Source: Agrobacterium rubi TR3 = NBRC 13261
GTDB lineage: Bacteria; Pseudomonadota; Alphaproteobacteria; Rhizobiales; Rhizobiaceae
DNA length: 64,000 nt
Reading direction: 5' to 3'
Assembly (NCBI RefSeq): GCF_000739935.1
Contig: NZ_BBJU01000007.1
Coordinates: 124,001 to 188,000 of the forward strand
Part shown: piece by piece, positions 33,654 through 43,095 of the stretch
Layout: every line of letters starts with the position of its first letter
Numbering within the stretch: the stretch's first letter is position 1
Position numbers and translations under genes: made by a program
Notes under the pieces: model-generated
What the model saw: the letters and a program-made list of their open reading frames with translations, nothing else
What the model was told of the DNA's origin: nothing
Databases searched by the model: none

Positions 33654-34745
33654 ATGGAAATCGGTGTTTTTATTCCGATTGGTAACAATGGCTGGCTGCT
33701 TTCGGAGAACGCGCCGCAATACAAGCCAAGCTTCGAACTCAACAAACAGATAACTCTGGCGGCCGAGAAATACGGTTTTGATTTCGCGCTGTCGATGATC
33801 AAGCTGCGGGGTTTTGGCGGCAAGACGGAGTTCTGGGACTACAATCTGGAATCCTTCACGCTGATGGCAGGGCTCGCAGCCGTCACCTCGAAAATCAAGC
33901 TATTTGGTACCACGGCAACGCTGGTTATGCCGCCAGCGATTGTCGCGCGCATGGCTACGACCATCGATTCCATTTCAGGCGGTCGCTTTGGAATCAATCT
34001 CGTCACCGGATGGCAGCGGCCTGAATATAGCCAGATGGGCATGTGGCCGGGCGACGACTATTTTGGTGATCGATACGAATATCTCGGCGAATATACGACC
34101 GTCTTGCAGGAGCTTTTGACGACCGGGCAATCGGACCTCAAGGGCAAATATTTCACCATGGACGATTGCCGGATGAAGCCGGTGCCGGAGGGCAAGGTCA
34201 AGCTGATCTGCGCTGGCTCGTCCGACAAGGGTATGGCGTTTTCCGCCCAGTTTGCAGATTACAGCTTCTGCTTCGGCGTTGGCGTCAATACGCCCAAGGC
34301 CTTTGCGCCGACCAATGAACGATTGCTGGCTGCAACCGAAAAGACCGGGCGCGATGTGCGCTCTTGCGTGTTGACCATGGTGCTGGCTGAGGAAAAATCC
34401 GAGGACGCCTGGGCAAAATGGGAGCACTACAAGGCAGGCGCTGACCAAGAAGCCATCAAGTGGTTGGGGCTGCAAAGCTCTGTCGATACCAAGTCGGGTG
34501 CCGATACGAATGTAAGGCACATGTCGAACCCGGTTTCGGCCGTCAATATCAATATGGGCACGCTTATCGGGTCCTATGAAGAGGTTGCCGCCATGCTGGA
34601 CGATATGAGCGAAGTGCCCGGCACCGGCGGCGTCATGCTGACATTTGACGACTTCGTTGAAGGCATCGAAAAATTCGGCAAGTATGTGCAACCCTTGATG
34701 AAAAGCCGCCAGCATGTGACGGCTGCTTTGGAGGCCGCAGAATGA
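33654..34745 (+). CDS. rutA: Pyrimidine oxygenase RutA
   Basis: A 363-aa FMNH2/O2-dependent monooxygenase that opens the uracil ring between N3 and C4, giving ureidoacrylate (peracid); first step of the Rut pathway. Signature strings are [81 protein letters not shown] and the C-terminal [25 protein letters not shown] (33643-33647) abuts an ATG at 33648 but is correctly spaced (6 nt) from ATG 33654, which I take as the start. It overlaps rutB by 4 nt. Expression is probably driven by the RpoN promoter upstream. Confidence 0.96.
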   Translation: MEIGVFIPIGNNGWLLSENAPQYKPSFELNKQITLAAEKYGFDFALSMIKLRGFGGKTEFWDYNLESFTLMAGLAAVTSKIKLFGTTATLVMPPAIVARMATTIDSISGGRFGINLVTGWQRPEYSQMGMWPGDDYFGDRYEYLGEYTTVLQELLTTGQSDLKGKYFTMDDCRMKPVPEGKVKLICAGSSDKGMAFSAQFADYSFCFGVGVNTPKAFAPTNERLLAATEKTGRDVRSCVLTMVLAEEKSEDAWAKWEHYKAGADQEAIKWLGLQSSVDTKSGADTNVRHMSNPVSAVNINMGTLIGSYEEVAAMLDDMSEVPGTGGVMLTFDDFVEGIEKFGKYVQPLMKSRQHVTAALEAAE

Positions 34746-35482
34746 CCGATGCCGTCGTTGCTGGCTATCACCCACCCAAAAGCCGAGCAGAAAGCGTCAC
34801 GCTTCCCGCAAGACCAGAACCGATTTCGCTGAAGCCCAGCGAGACCGCCGTCGTGGTTGTGGATATGCAGAACGCCTATTCCACCGAAGGCGGTTACGTC
34901 GATTTGGCCGGTTTCGACATATCTGGCGCAAAATCCACCATCGCGAATATTGGAAAGACAGTGAACGCGGCCCGCGCAGCAGGTGTGCAGGTTATCTATT
35001 TCCAGAACGGCTGGGATAGCGATTATGTGGAGGCTGGCGGTCCTGGCTCTCCCAATTGGCACAAGTCCAACGCATTGAAGACCATGCGAGCCCGGCCGGA
35101 ACTGCAAGGGAAACTACTGGCCAAGGGCACCTGGGACTACGCCATCGTCGATGAGCTCCAGCCGCAGCCGGGCGATATTCTGGTGCCGAAGACCCGTTAC
35201 AGCGGCTTTTTCAACACCAATATGGACAGCGTGCTGCGGGCCAGGGGCATTCGAAACCTCGTCTTTGTCGGCATCGCCACCAATGTCTGTGTGGAAAGCT
35301 CGCTGCGCGACGCCTTTCACCTCGAATATTTCGGGGTGATGCTGGAGGATGCGACCCACCATCTGGGCCCGGATTTTATCCAGCAGGCGACGGTCTACAA
35401 CGTCGAGAAGTTTTTTGGCTGGGTGGCGACGGTCAATGATTTCTGCGCCGTTATCTCGCAGGCCGCCCCGATCGAAGACTGA
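34742..35482 (+). CDS. rutB: Ureidoacrylate amidohydrolase RutB
   Basis: A 246-aa isochorismatase-fold cysteine hydrolase that releases carbamate/ammonia from the RutA product to give (per)aminoacrylate. The catalytic set is visible: Asp in [11 protein letters not shown], Lys in the [11 protein letters not shown] segment and the nucleophile Cys in [15 protein letters not shown]. The family's long insertion [28 protein letters not shown] is present. Start ATG 34742 overlaps the rutA stop (ATGA); rutC follows after 29 nt with its own GAGGAG site. Confidence 0.95.
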   Translation: MTDAVVAGYHPPKSRAESVTLPARPEPISLKPSETAVVVVDMQNAYSTEGGYVDLAGFDISGAKSTIANIGKTVNAARAAGVQVIYFQNGWDSDYVEAGGPGSPNWHKSNALKTMRARPELQGKLLAKGTWDYAIVDELQPQPGDILVPKTRYSGFFNTNMDSVLRARGIRNLVFVGIATNVCVESSLRDAFHLEYFGVMLEDATHHLGPDFIQQATVYNVEKFFGWVATVNDFCAVISQAAPIED

Positions 35483-35511
35483 TCTATCGCGATAAAAGAG
35501 GAGAACTGACC

Positions 35512-35898
35512 ATGCCGAAAAAAATTATTGTCCCCGAAGGCACATCGAAGCCTATTGCACCGTTTTCGCCTGGCACGCTTGCCGATGGTGTCGTTTATGT
35601 GTCGGGTACGCTGCCCTTCGATAAGAACAACGATGTTGTGCATGTGGGTGACGCGGCTGCGCAGACGCGGCATGTGCTGGAGACCATTAAGTCCGTCATC
35701 GAGACCGCTGGCGGGACGATGGAGGATGTCACCATGAACCACATCTTCATCACGGATTGGGCGAATTATCAGGCCGTCAACGCAGTCTATGCGGAGTATT
35801 TTCCCGGTGACAAACCGGCGCGTTACTGCATCCAGTGCGGACTGGTGAAGCCGGACGCGCTAATTGAGATCGCAACCGTTGCCCATGTTGGTCAGTGA
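35512..35898 (+). CDS. rutC: Aminoacrylate peracid reductase/deaminase RutC (RidA family)
   Basis: A 128-aa trimeric RidA-fold protein that handles 3-aminoacrylate in the pathway (now viewed mainly as a deaminase of reactive enamines). Family motifs: [45 protein letters not shown], the active-site Arg in [11 protein letters not shown] and Glu in [10 protein letters not shown]. Good ribosome site (GAGGAG) before ATG 35512. Its stop touches the rutD start region. Confidence 0.95.
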   Translation: MPKKIIVPEGTSKPIAPFSPGTLADGVVYVSGTLPFDKNNDVVHVGDAAAQTRHVLETIKSVIETAGGTMEDVTMNHIFITDWANYQAVNAVYAEYFPGDKPARYCIQCGLVKPDALIEIATVAHVGQ

Positions 35899-35900
35899 CA

Positions 35901-36686
35901 ATGTATTTCGAAGTTGAAGGCCGTAGCGAACCGGACGCGCAAACCATCCTTTTGTCGTCCGGTCTCGGTGGATCAGGCGCCTATTGGACGCCGCAGATGG
36001 AGATGCTGCAAACGCATTTTCGCGTCGTTACCTACGACCATCGCGGCACGGGCCGAACGGGTGGCGAGGTGCCGCAAGATGGTGGCATCTCCGCGATGGC
36101 GGATGATGTGCTGGAGATCGCAAACGAACTGAAACTCCAGAAATTCCACTTCATGGGCCATGCTCTGGGTGGCCTCATCGGTCTCGATATTGCGCTTCGC
36201 CAGCCCGACCTGATCGACCGTCTCGTTCTCATCAATGCGTGGAGCAAAGCGGATGCCCATTCCGGCCGCTGCTTTGACACACGCATCTCGCTTCTGGAAA
36301 ACTCTGGCGTGGAAGCTTTTGTGAAAGCGCAACCGCTGTTTCTCTATCCCGCGGTCTGGATGTCGGACAATGCCGAGCGCTTGGCCAAGGACGATGCGCA
36401 TGGCGTCGTGCATTTTCAGGGCAGGGACAATGTGCTGCGCCGGATTGCGGCACTGAGGGCTTTCGATGTGGACGGGCGGCTAGGCGAGATAAACAACAGG
36501 ACACTCGTCATCGCCGCAAAAGACGATCTTCTGGTGCCCTATACACGCTCGCTGCGGCTTGCGGAGGGCTTGCCAAATGCGCAGCTCTTCGTGTTCGATG
36601 AAGGCGCGCACGCGGTGAATATCACCGACGTTGCTGGTTTTAACACGGGGCTGGAGAAATTTCTGCTCTCCCCGGCATCGATATAA
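35901..36686 (+). CDS. rutD: RutD, alpha/beta-hydrolase-fold aminoacrylate hydrolase
   Basis: A 261-aa protein that speeds conversion of aminoacrylate to malonic semialdehyde and ammonia. It shows SSGLGGSGAYWTPQMEML, YDHRGTGRT and NEGAHAVNITDV-like C-terminal His region (FDEGAHAVNITD). The nucleophile elbow is GHALGG: Ala replaces the usual Ser. This is a feature shared with E. coli RutD and so diagnostic rather than a defect. ATG 35901 is my start; GTG 35895, overlapping the rutC stop, is the alternative. Confidence 0.93.
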   Translation: MYFEVEGRSEPDAQTILLSSGLGGSGAYWTPQMEMLQTHFRVVTYDHRGTGRTGGEVPQDGGISAMADDVLEIANELKLQKFHFMGHALGGLIGLDIALRQPDLIDRLVLINAWSKADAHSGRCFDTRISLLENSGVEAFVKAQPLFLYPAVWMSDNAERLAKDDAHGVVHFQGRDNVLRRIAALRAFDVDGRLGEINNRTLVIAAKDDLLVPYTRSLRLAEGLPNAQLFVFDEGAHAVNITDVAGFNTGLEKFLLSPASI

Positions 36687-36701
36687 AGTAAGGATTTTAC
36701 T

Positions 36702-37286
36702 ATGACATTAGATCATCAGGCGCTTGCCACTTTGTTTACGGAAGCACGCACCCATAATGGCTGGTTGGACAAGCCGGTGAGCGATGCGCTGCTGCGTGAG
36801 GTGTACGATCTGACGAAAATGGGACCGACATCGGCCAATTGCTGCCCGGCGCGTTTCGTTTTCGTGCGCTCGCCTGAGGCCAAGGAAAAGCTGAAGCCAT
36901 CTCTGTCATCCGGCAACCTCGAAAAGACCATGACGGCACCGGTTACGGTTATCGCCGCCATCGACAGCGAGTTTTACGAAAAGTTGCCGACCCTGTTTCC
37001 ACATGCGGATGCCAAATCCTGGTTCACCTCCAGCCCGGCGGTGGCCGAAGAAACCGCGTTTCGTAATGCCACACTTCAGGCCGGTTATCTCATTCTGGCG
37101 GCACGGTCGCTGGGGCTGGATACGGGTGCGATGTCCGGTTTCGACAAGGCGAAAGTGGATGAGGCGTTTTTTGCCGACACGACCTGGAAATCCAATTTCC
37201 TGATCAATCTCGGTTATGGCGATCCATCCAAGCTGTTTGGCCGTTCGCCGCGCTTGTCGTTCGAAGACGCCTGTGTGCTGGCCTGA
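36702..37286 (+). CDS. rutE: Malonic semialdehyde reductase RutE
   Basis: A 194-aa nitroreductase-family flavoprotein that reduces toxic malonic semialdehyde to 3-hydroxypropionate, the excreted end product of the pathway. Signature: [21 protein letters not shown] (flavin-binding loop), [24 protein letters not shown] and [20 protein letters not shown]. It follows rutD after 15 nt with a usable AAGTAAGGA site. Confidence 0.95.
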   Translation: MTLDHQALATLFTEARTHNGWLDKPVSDALLREVYDLTKMGPTSANCCPARFVFVRSPEAKEKLKPSLSSGNLEKTMTAPVTVIAAIDSEFYEKLPTLFPHADAKSWFTSSPAVAEETAFRNATLQAGYLILAARSLGLDTGAMSGFDKAKVDEAFFADTTWKSNFLINLGYGDPSKLFGRSPRLSFEDACVLA

Positions 37287-37323
37287 GTGCCAGCTTGATG
37301 ACTCGTTAGAAGGGTTCTGTTAG

Positions 37324-37848
37324 ATGCAGACATTGTCTCTCAAAAAGGATGCCGCAATGGAGACGAAGACTGCCGAAGAGCGCAGCTTGGGCTACCGCAA
37401 CGCCATGTCGCAGCTGGCCGGTGCGGTCAACATCGTCACGACGGATGGATCGGCTGGTCGGGCCGGTTTCGCAGCCACCGCAGTGTGCAGTGTTTCGGAT
37501 AGTCCGCCGACATTGCTCGTTTGCCTCAATCGCAACTCTTCCGCCTACAAGTCTGTGGTCGGGAACGGTGTGGTCTGCATCAACACGCTGGCTGCCGATC
37601 AGGAGCAATTGAGCAGCCTGTTCGGTGGCAAAACACCCGTCGATGAACGCTTTGCGGCTGGCGAATGGAGTAAGCTCGAGACCGGTGCGCCCGTGCTCAC
37701 AGGTGCACTGTGTTCATTCGATTGCCGTATCAGAACGGTTCATGACGGCGGCACCCACGACATCCTGATTTGCGATGTGCTCGATACGGTCGTCAACACT
37801 GGCGAAGAGGCCTTGATCTATTTTAAACGGGCCTACCGGCACCTTTGA
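37324..37848 (+). CDS. rutF: FMN reductase RutF
   Basis: Up to 174 aa; an NADH:FMN oxidoreductase that regenerates FMNH2 for RutA. Motifs: [64 protein letters not shown] and [12 protein letters not shown], all typical of RutF. A start at ATG 37357 (behind AAGGA) would give 163 aa, closer to the E. coli length, and is equally plausible. Last gene of the operon; a strong bidirectional terminator follows. No rutG permease or rutR regulator gene is attached. Confidence 0.94.
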   Translation: MQTLSLKKDAAMETKTAEERSLGYRNAMSQLAGAVNIVTTDGSAGRAGFAATAVCSVSDSPPTLLVCLNRNSSAYKSVVGNGVVCINTLAADQEQLSSLFGGKTPVDERFAAGEWSKLETGAPVLTGALCSFDCRIRTVHDGGTHDILICDVLDTVVNTGEEALIYFKRAYRHL

Positions 37849-37873
37849 ACCGGTGAATGTCGGCAATGATTTC

Positions 37874-37908
37874 AAAAAAACCCGGCGATACATCGCCGGG
37901 TTTTCCTG
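37874..37908. terminator. Bidirectional intrinsic terminator after rutF
   Basis: CCCGGCGA (37881-37888) and TCGCCGGG (37893-37900) form a perfect stem around TACA, flanked by an A-run on the left (37874-37880) and TTTT on the right. It works on both strands between convergent rutF and the MFS gene. Confidence 0.9.
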
Positions 37909-37920
37909 TTCTAGCGCCGA

Positions 37921-39807
37921 CTATTCCATCTTGTGGATATCGCGATCTTTCGTCTCTGGCAGGAACAGCAGGCCGACGACCACTGTGATGCCTGCGAAGA
38001 TGATTGGATACCAGAGGCCGTAGTAGATATCGCCCTTGGCAGCGCTCATGGCGAATGCGGTCGCAGGTAGAAGACCGCCGAACCAGCCATTGCCGATATG
38101 ATAGGGCAGGGACATACCGGTGTAGCGAATGCGGGTCGGGAAGAGTTCGACCAACAATGCTGCAATCGGCCCGTAGACCATCGTCACATAGATGACCAAA
38201 ACGGTCAGAACGGCGATGATGGCGATCCAGTTGACCGCAGCAGGATCGGCAAACATGGTGAATGTCCCGCCGCCGGCGACCGTGTAGACGGCCATTTCGG
38301 TCACGCCGTTGATTTCCGTAGGTGTCAGCAGCTTGTCCGCCACCAATTTGTCGGCGGGCACGGTTTTTGCGGGTGTTGCACGAACCGCATCGGCATTGAG
38401 GCCGAGTTCCGGATTTGCGGCCACAAAGGCATCGAGCTTGGCAGCAGGAACCTGTGCGGCACCACGAACCAAGGGGTATCCGCTGTCGTGAAGCGCGATG
38501 TTGACCTGCTTTTGGAAGGTGCGGTCGTTTGCGGCAGCGTTTGCACCGGCGGCGACTGCGTCATAGCTGACAATCGTCGCATTGCCAATTTTGACGGATG
38601 CTGGCTGACCTGCTGGCCCATCCACCACGTCATAAGGCACTGAGTTTCTGGTTAGAAACGAGGTGGCGATATCGCAGGATGTGGTGAATTTCGCGGTACC
38701 CGTCGGGTTGAACTGGAAGCGGCAATCGCCAGGAGCAGCCGTTACCGTTGCGCGAACCGATTCCTGCGCCTGTGCAAGAGCAGGGTTGCCCGCCCATGTC
38801 AGCGCTTTGAACAGCGGGAAGTAGGTCACCATCGCAAGAATGAGGCCCGCCATGATGATCGGCTTGCGGCCGATCTTGTCGGACAACCAGCCGAACAGCA
38901 CGAAGAAGCCGGTCCCAAGGAGGAGCGCGCATGCGACCATGATGTTGGCCGACTGTCCGTCCACCTTCAGAATGCTTTGCAGGAAGAAGAGGGCGTAGAA
39001 CTGGCCGGTGTACCAGACAACGGCCTGTCCGATGACGGCGCCGACCAAAGCGATGATGGCGATCTTGGCGTTTTTCCACTGGCCAAAGGCTTCGGTCAGC
39101 GGTGCCTTGGAGGTCGTGCCCTCTTCCTTCATCTTCTTGAAGGCAGGGGATTCGCTCATCTTCAGGCGGATCCAGACGGACACACCCAGCAGAATGACGG
39201 AGAGCAGGAACGGAATGCGCCATCCCCAATCGGCAAAAGCCTCACGGCCAACGGCAAACTGCACGCCGAGAATGACGACGAGAGACAGGAAAAGACCGAG
39301 CGTTGCGGTCGTCTGGATCCACGAGGTGTAGTAACCGCGACGACCGTTGGGCGCGTGTTCAGCAACATATGTCGCCGCACCGCCATATTCGCCGCCAAGC
39401 GCCAGGCCTTGTGCCATGCGAAGCACGATGAGGATGATAGGAGCAGCAATACCGATCTGGGATGCGTTGGGCAGCACGCCGACCAGGAAGGTCGAAAAGC
39501 CCATGATCAGGATGGTCACGAGAAAGGTGTATTTGCGGCCCACGAGATCGCCCAGCCGTCCGAACACCAGCGCACCGAAGGGGCGAACAAGAAAGCCTGC
39601 GGCAAAGGCCAGCAGAGCGAAGATGTTACGGGTCGTTTCTGGATACTGGCTGAAGAAGTTCGCGCCGATATAGATGGCCAGGGAGCCATAGAGATAAAAA
39701 TCGTACCACTCGAACACTGTTCCCAGAGAAGAGGCGAAAATCACCTTCTTCTCTTCCCCCGTCATCGGACGGGCTTTCTCCGCAGTCGCGGTTGCTACAT
39801 TCGCCAT
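37921..39807 (-). CDS. MFS transporter, metabolite:H+ symporter (MHS) type, with a large insert
   Basis: A 628-aa inner-membrane carrier, well above the usual 430-450 aa. The first half is normal: SSLGTVFEWYDFYLYGSLAIYIG in TM1, RPFGALVFGRLGDLVGRKYTFL loop, QGLALGGEYGGAATYVAEHAP. A hydrophilic insert of about 180 residues (roughly 340-520) splits the second half. It holds two Cys (GDCRFQF, TSCDIAT) that could form a disulfide and would lie outside the membrane core, probably in the periplasm. The chain then resumes with TM11-12 (VELFPTRIRYTGMSLPYHIGNG). ATG 39807 follows GGAGG. The type takes up small organic acids or betaines. Convergent with the rut operon, so not obviously part of it. Confidence 0.85.
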   Translation of the reverse strand: MANVATATAEKARPMTGEEKKVIFASSLGTVFEWYDFYLYGSLAIYIGANFFSQYPETTRNIFALLAFAAGFLVRPFGALVFGRLGDLVGRKYTFLVTILIMGFSTFLVGVLPNASQIGIAAPIILIVLRMAQGLALGGEYGGAATYVAEHAPNGRRGYYTSWIQTTATLGLFLSLVVILGVQFAVGREAFADWGWRIPFLLSVILLGVSVWIRLKMSESPAFKKMKEEGTTSKAPLTEAFGQWKNAKIAIIALVGAVIGQAVVWYTGQFYALFFLQSILKVDGQSANIMVACALLLGTGFFVLFGWLSDKIGRKPIIMAGLILAMVTYFPLFKALTWAGNPALAQAQESVRATVTAAPGDCRFQFNPTGTAKFTTSCDIATSFLTRNSVPYDVVDGPAGQPASVKIGNATIVSYDAVAAGANAAANDRTFQKQVNIALHDSGYPLVRGAAQVPAAKLDAFVAANPELGLNADAVRATPAKTVPADKLVADKLLTPTEINGVTEMAVYTVAGGGTFTMFADPAAVNWIAIIAVLTVLVIYVTMVYGPIAALLVELFPTRIRYTGMSLPYHIGNGWFGGLLPATAFAMSAAKGDIYYGLWYPIIFAGITVVVGLLFLPETKDRDIHKME

Positions 39808-40306
39808 TGTACGTCCTCCACAGAATGAAATGACACATCGCGGCAGCCTGTTTCTCCCCCAGGCTGCCCTTTGCGCGCGATGCACTGGGAAGAGAGTGAC
39901 AGAAAATTAACAAAAGGAAGAGCGATGCTTTTGGCTTATGACTTTAGTCTAAGGCTGCACCTTGGAGATGTTGCTGCGGATATTGGAATTGAGGTGTCAC
40001 AGAACGAAAATGCCAGGCGTTTGCGCTTGACAGACAATGGAAACACCATAATAGCTTTGCCACGAATAGGAGCACGATCTTGATCAGACATGTCAACGAC
40101 ATGGTTGTCTTGCAGCATCCGGCAGTTCTTGCCGGTGATCCATCGTGCTTTTCTCATTTCATCCGAATTACGGCCAAAACGACGATTAAAACCGTCTGAC
40201 GTCTCTGGCCCACCGCTCTCTCCCCGGTTTGGTCGGGGAAGAAGGAAGTCGCCGCTTGGCGGGTTCCCCTCACCAAAAAGAGGAGAGGCAGAAAGAGAGC
40301 TTTATC
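39808..40306. other. Intergenic region between the MFS gene and asd (about 500 nt)
   Basis: No gene is convincing; a frame at 39871-40083 has no recognisable family. The region contains a perfect 9-bp inverted repeat (GGCAGCCTG at 39842-39850, CAGGCTGCC at 39860-39868) in the 5' leader of the MFS gene. It also has a sigma-70-like TTGACA (40027-40032) with TAATAG 16 nt downstream facing asd, and two small hairpins (CCCCG...CGGGG near 40222-40238 and CGCC-GCTT-GGCG near 40251) in the asd leader. Confidence 0.5.
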
Positions 40307-41341
40307 ATGGGTTTCAAAGTTGCAATCGCAGGTGCTACCGGCAATGTCGGTCGTGAAATGCTCAATATCCTCGCCGAGCGTGGTTTTCCGGTCGACGAAG
40401 TCGTTCCCTTGGCCTCTGCCCGTTCCCAGGGCACGGAAGTATCCTACGGCGATCGCACGCTGAAGGTTTCCAATCTGGAGAACTACGATTTCTCCGATAC
40501 GGATATCTGCCTGATGTCGGCCGGTGGCGATGTGTCCAAGAAGTGGTCGCCGAAGATCGGTGCGCAAGGCTGCGTCGTTATCGATAACTCGTCCGCCTGG
40601 CGTTATGACCAGGACGTTCCGCTGATCGTGCCGGAAGTGAATGCCGACGCTATCGAAGGTTTCAAGAAGCGCAACATCATTGCCAACCCGAATTGCTCTA
40701 CGGCGCAGCTGGTCGTCGCCCTGAAGCCGCTGCATGACTTTGCCAAGATCAAGCGTATCGTCGTATCGACCTACCAGTCCGTATCCGGTGCCGGGAAGGA
40801 AGGCATGGACGAACTGTTCCAGCAGACCCGTGCCGTCTTCGTGGCCGATTCGATTGAAGTCAAGAAGTTCACCAAGCGCATCGCTTTCAACGTCATCCCG
40901 CATATCGATGTGTTCATGGAAGACGGTTACACGAAGGAAGAGTGGAAAGTTCTGGCCGAAACCAAGAAGATGCTCGATCCGAAGATCAAGGTGACCTGCA
41001 CAGCCGTACGCGTGCCCGTGTTCATCGGTCATTCGGAATCGGTCAACATCGAATTCGAAAACGAAATCACGGCCGATCAGGCCCGCGATATCCTGCGCGA
41101 AGCACCGGGTTGCCTCGTCATCGATAAGCACGAAAACGGTGGTTACATCACGCCGGTCGAGTGCGCCGGTGAAGACGCAACCTATATTTCGCGCATTCGT
41201 GAGGACGCAACCGTCGAAAATGGTCTCAACATCTGGGTCGTTTCCGACAACCTTCGCAAGGGTGCCGCCCTTAACGCCATTCAGATTGCCGAGCTTTTGG
41301 TCAATCGTGGATTGATTAAGCCGCGCAAGGCCGCCGCTTGA
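40307..41341 (+). CDS. asd: Aspartate-semialdehyde dehydrogenase
   Basis: A 344-aa NADPH enzyme that reduces aspartyl phosphate to aspartate semialdehyde, the branch point for lysine/diaminopimelate, threonine and methionine. N-terminal Rossmann motif VAIAGATGNVGREML; catalytic Cys130 in ANPNCSTAQ; VSTYQSVSGAGKEGMDELF; substrate Arg/His in AVRVPVFIGHSESVNIEFE; C-terminal DNLRKGAALNAIQIAELL. ATG 40307 follows GAAAGAGAG. Monocistronic with its own terminator. Core housekeeping gene, in contrast to the accessory modules around it. Confidence 0.97.
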   Translation: MGFKVAIAGATGNVGREMLNILAERGFPVDEVVPLASARSQGTEVSYGDRTLKVSNLENYDFSDTDICLMSAGGDVSKKWSPKIGAQGCVVIDNSSAWRYDQDVPLIVPEVNADAIEGFKKRNIIANPNCSTAQLVVALKPLHDFAKIKRIVVSTYQSVSGAGKEGMDELFQQTRAVFVADSIEVKKFTKRIAFNVIPHIDVFMEDGYTKEEWKVLAETKKMLDPKIKVTCTAVRVPVFIGHSESVNIEFENEITADQARDILREAPGCLVIDKHENGGYITPVECAGEDATYISRIREDATVENGLNIWVVSDNLRKGAALNAIQIAELLVNRGLIKPRKAAA

Positions 41342-41370
41342 TACGGTTTTTTAATAAATATTAACTATAA

Positions 41371-41404
41371 CCCGTCCACTCCACTGTGAGAATGGGCGGG
41401 TTTT
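41371..41404 (+). terminator. Intrinsic terminator after asd
   Basis: CCCGTCCA (41371-41378) pairs with TGGGCGGG (41393-41400, one G-T pair) and is followed by TTTT. Standard Rho-independent terminator 30 nt after the asd stop. Confidence 0.85.
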
Positions 41405-41535
41405 CAGGTTTGTTGCTTATCACGGGCAGTTTATTTGCCGGTTATGATGTTGGCAGGCACTTTGAAATCAACACATTCTCTGTGACGTGGCCACAGGGCT
41501 GGGTATAATCCCAAAAATATTGAAGGCAGATTCTG

Positions 41536-42351
41536 ATGCGGGCAATGAAAGCTTTTTCCGTTGGCGTGGTGATTGTTTCGGCGTTGGCGGCGACGCCGGT
41601 GGTGGCTGCGCAATGCGGCAATACCTCGGCGGGCTTTGATGCCTGGGTCGGCGCGTTCAAGCAGGAGGCCGCAGGTCGCGGCGTTAGCGCGTCCGTTCTG
41701 GACCGTGCTTTTTCGAACGTTTCCTACAATCGGCCAACCATCAGCGCGGACCGCGGCCAGCACAGCTTCAAGCTGTCCTTCGACCAGTTCATGCAAAAGC
41801 GTGGCGGTCAGGCGATCATTTCTCGTGGCAAGGCCATGAAGAAGAACAATGCCGCCCTGTTTGCCAATATCGAGCGCGCTTACGGCGTTCCGGCCGGTCC
41901 GCTTCTGGCGATCTGGGGCATGGAAACCGGCTTTGGCGGTTTCATGGGCAACCAGCACACATTGTCTGCCGTCGCTACACTGTCCTATGACTGCCGTCGC
42001 TCTGACTACTTCACCGAGCAGTTGTATGCGGCGTTGAAACTGGTCGCAAGCGGCAACTTGAGCGTGACCGCCAAGGGCGCTGCGCACGGCGAAATCGGCC
42101 AGACACAGTTCCTGCCGCTCAACGTCGTTCGCTACGGCGTCGACTTCGACCGCAACGGCCGCATCGACCTGGTCGGTTCGCGTGCGGACGCTCTGGCATC
42201 AACCGCCAACTTCCTGGTCGGCCATGGCTGGCAGCGCGGTGCGGGATATCAGCAGGGTCAGACGAACTTCTCTGCTATTCAAGGCTGGAACGCCGCCAGC
42301 GTTTACCAGCAGGCCATCGCCTATATCGGCAAGGCCATCGACGGCCAGTAG
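41536..42351 (+). CDS. Lytic murein transglycosylase (MltB/SLT_2 type)
   Basis: A 271-aa periplasmic enzyme that cleaves peptidoglycan between MurNAc and GlcNAc with 1,6-anhydro ring formation. Signal peptide MRAMKAFSVGVVIVSALAATPVVAA, without a lipobox Cys at the cleavage site. The transglycosylase domain has LFANIERAYGVPAGPLLAIWGMETGFGGFMGN, where Glu of MET is the catalytic acid, followed by ATLSYDCRRSDYFTEQLYAAL and GEIGQTQFLPLNVVRYGVDFDRNGRIDL. It lacks the peptidoglycan-binding domain found in longer relatives. Stands alone. Confidence 0.92.
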   Translation: MRAMKAFSVGVVIVSALAATPVVAAQCGNTSAGFDAWVGAFKQEAAGRGVSASVLDRAFSNVSYNRPTISADRGQHSFKLSFDQFMQKRGGQAIISRGKAMKKNNAALFANIERAYGVPAGPLLAIWGMETGFGGFMGNQHTLSAVATLSYDCRRSDYFTEQLYAALKLVASGNLSVTAKGAAHGEIGQTQFLPLNVVRYGVDFDRNGRIDLVGSRADALASTANFLVGHGWQRGAGYQQGQTNFSAIQGWNAASVYQQAIAYIGKAIDGQ

Positions 42352-42377
42352 AACTGGCCGCCATCATTCAAGATCGA

Positions 42378-43019
42378 TCACACATCCGGGCGGCGAAAGT
42401 CGCCCGTTTTGCCATCCATGACCCACAATTCGCCAGTCGAAATATCGAACCATGCGCCATGCAGCTTGACCTTACCGGCGGTTTCCTGTGCCTTGACGAA
42501 GGGGAAGGCGCGCAGGTTGCTGATCGAGTTGCGGATGGATACGCGCTCCAAAGCGGTCTGACGTTCGGACGCTGTCATGACATCATTGCTTTGGATTTGC
42601 TCGGCGGCGGATTTGACCATATTCATCCATTTGCCGATGAAATCACCTGGGGATAGGGGCTCCAGATTCGGATCGAGCGCGGCCTGAATGCCGCCGCAGC
42701 GACCGTGGCCCATGACGACGATATCTTTGACTTTCAAAACCTGAACGGCATACTCGATCGCCGCAGACGTCGCGTGGTACTGACCATCGGGCTCGAAGGG
42801 CGGCACCATATTGGCGACGTTTCGCATCACGAAAAGCTCGCCCGGTCCACAGTCGAAAATGGTTTCCGGTGCTGAACGGGAGTCACAACAGGCGATAATG
42901 AGGGTCTGTGGCTTCTGGCCAGTGTCTGCCAGGGCGCGATAGCGCTCGCGCTCGTCGGTATAACGACCGGCCATGAAGTTCTTGTAGCCAGTGAGAAGGT
43001 AGTCGGGGAAATCTTTCAT
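42378..43019 (-). CDS. Beta-class carbonic anhydrase
   Basis: A 213-aa zinc enzyme for CO2/bicarbonate interconversion, in the cytoplasm. Zinc ligands and catalytic dyad are visible: Cys45-Asp46-Ser-Arg48 in ACCDSRSAPETIF, and His105 with Cys108 in VVMGHGRCGG. The region MRNVANMVPPF is conserved. Length and motif spacing are normal. It lies next to pyridoxal kinase, both on the minus strand, with 76 nt between them; no functional link is evident. Confidence 0.95.
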   Translation of the reverse strand: MKDFPDYLLTGYKNFMAGRYTDERERYRALADTGQKPQTLIIACCDSRSAPETIFDCGPGELFVMRNVANMVPPFEPDGQYHATSAAIEYAVQVLKVKDIVVMGHGRCGGIQAALDPNLEPLSPGDFIGKWMNMVKSAAEQIQSNDVMTASERQTALERVSIRNSISNLRAFPFVKAQETAGKVKLHGAWFDISTGELWVMDGKTGDFRRPDV

Positions 43020-43095
43020 GATATCACGGGACCATTATGCTTGGGCCAACATCGTAAAATGACGGTGGCGTGTTGAAAAGCCTTTTTTCGCTCCG

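Noticed and set aside
36140..36170. RutD apparently lacking its catalytic serine (GHALGG)
   Set aside because: Ala at this position is also present in E. coli RutD, so it is a family trait and not inactivation.
39871..40083. Possible 50-70 aa gene in the asd upstream region
   Set aside because: No family resemblance, no clear ribosome site, and it overlaps promoter-like sequence; treated as intergenic.
40200..40306. Riboswitch (e.g. lysine) in the asd leader
   Set aside because: Only two short hairpins are visible; no long conserved core, terminator or anti-terminator pair could be made out.
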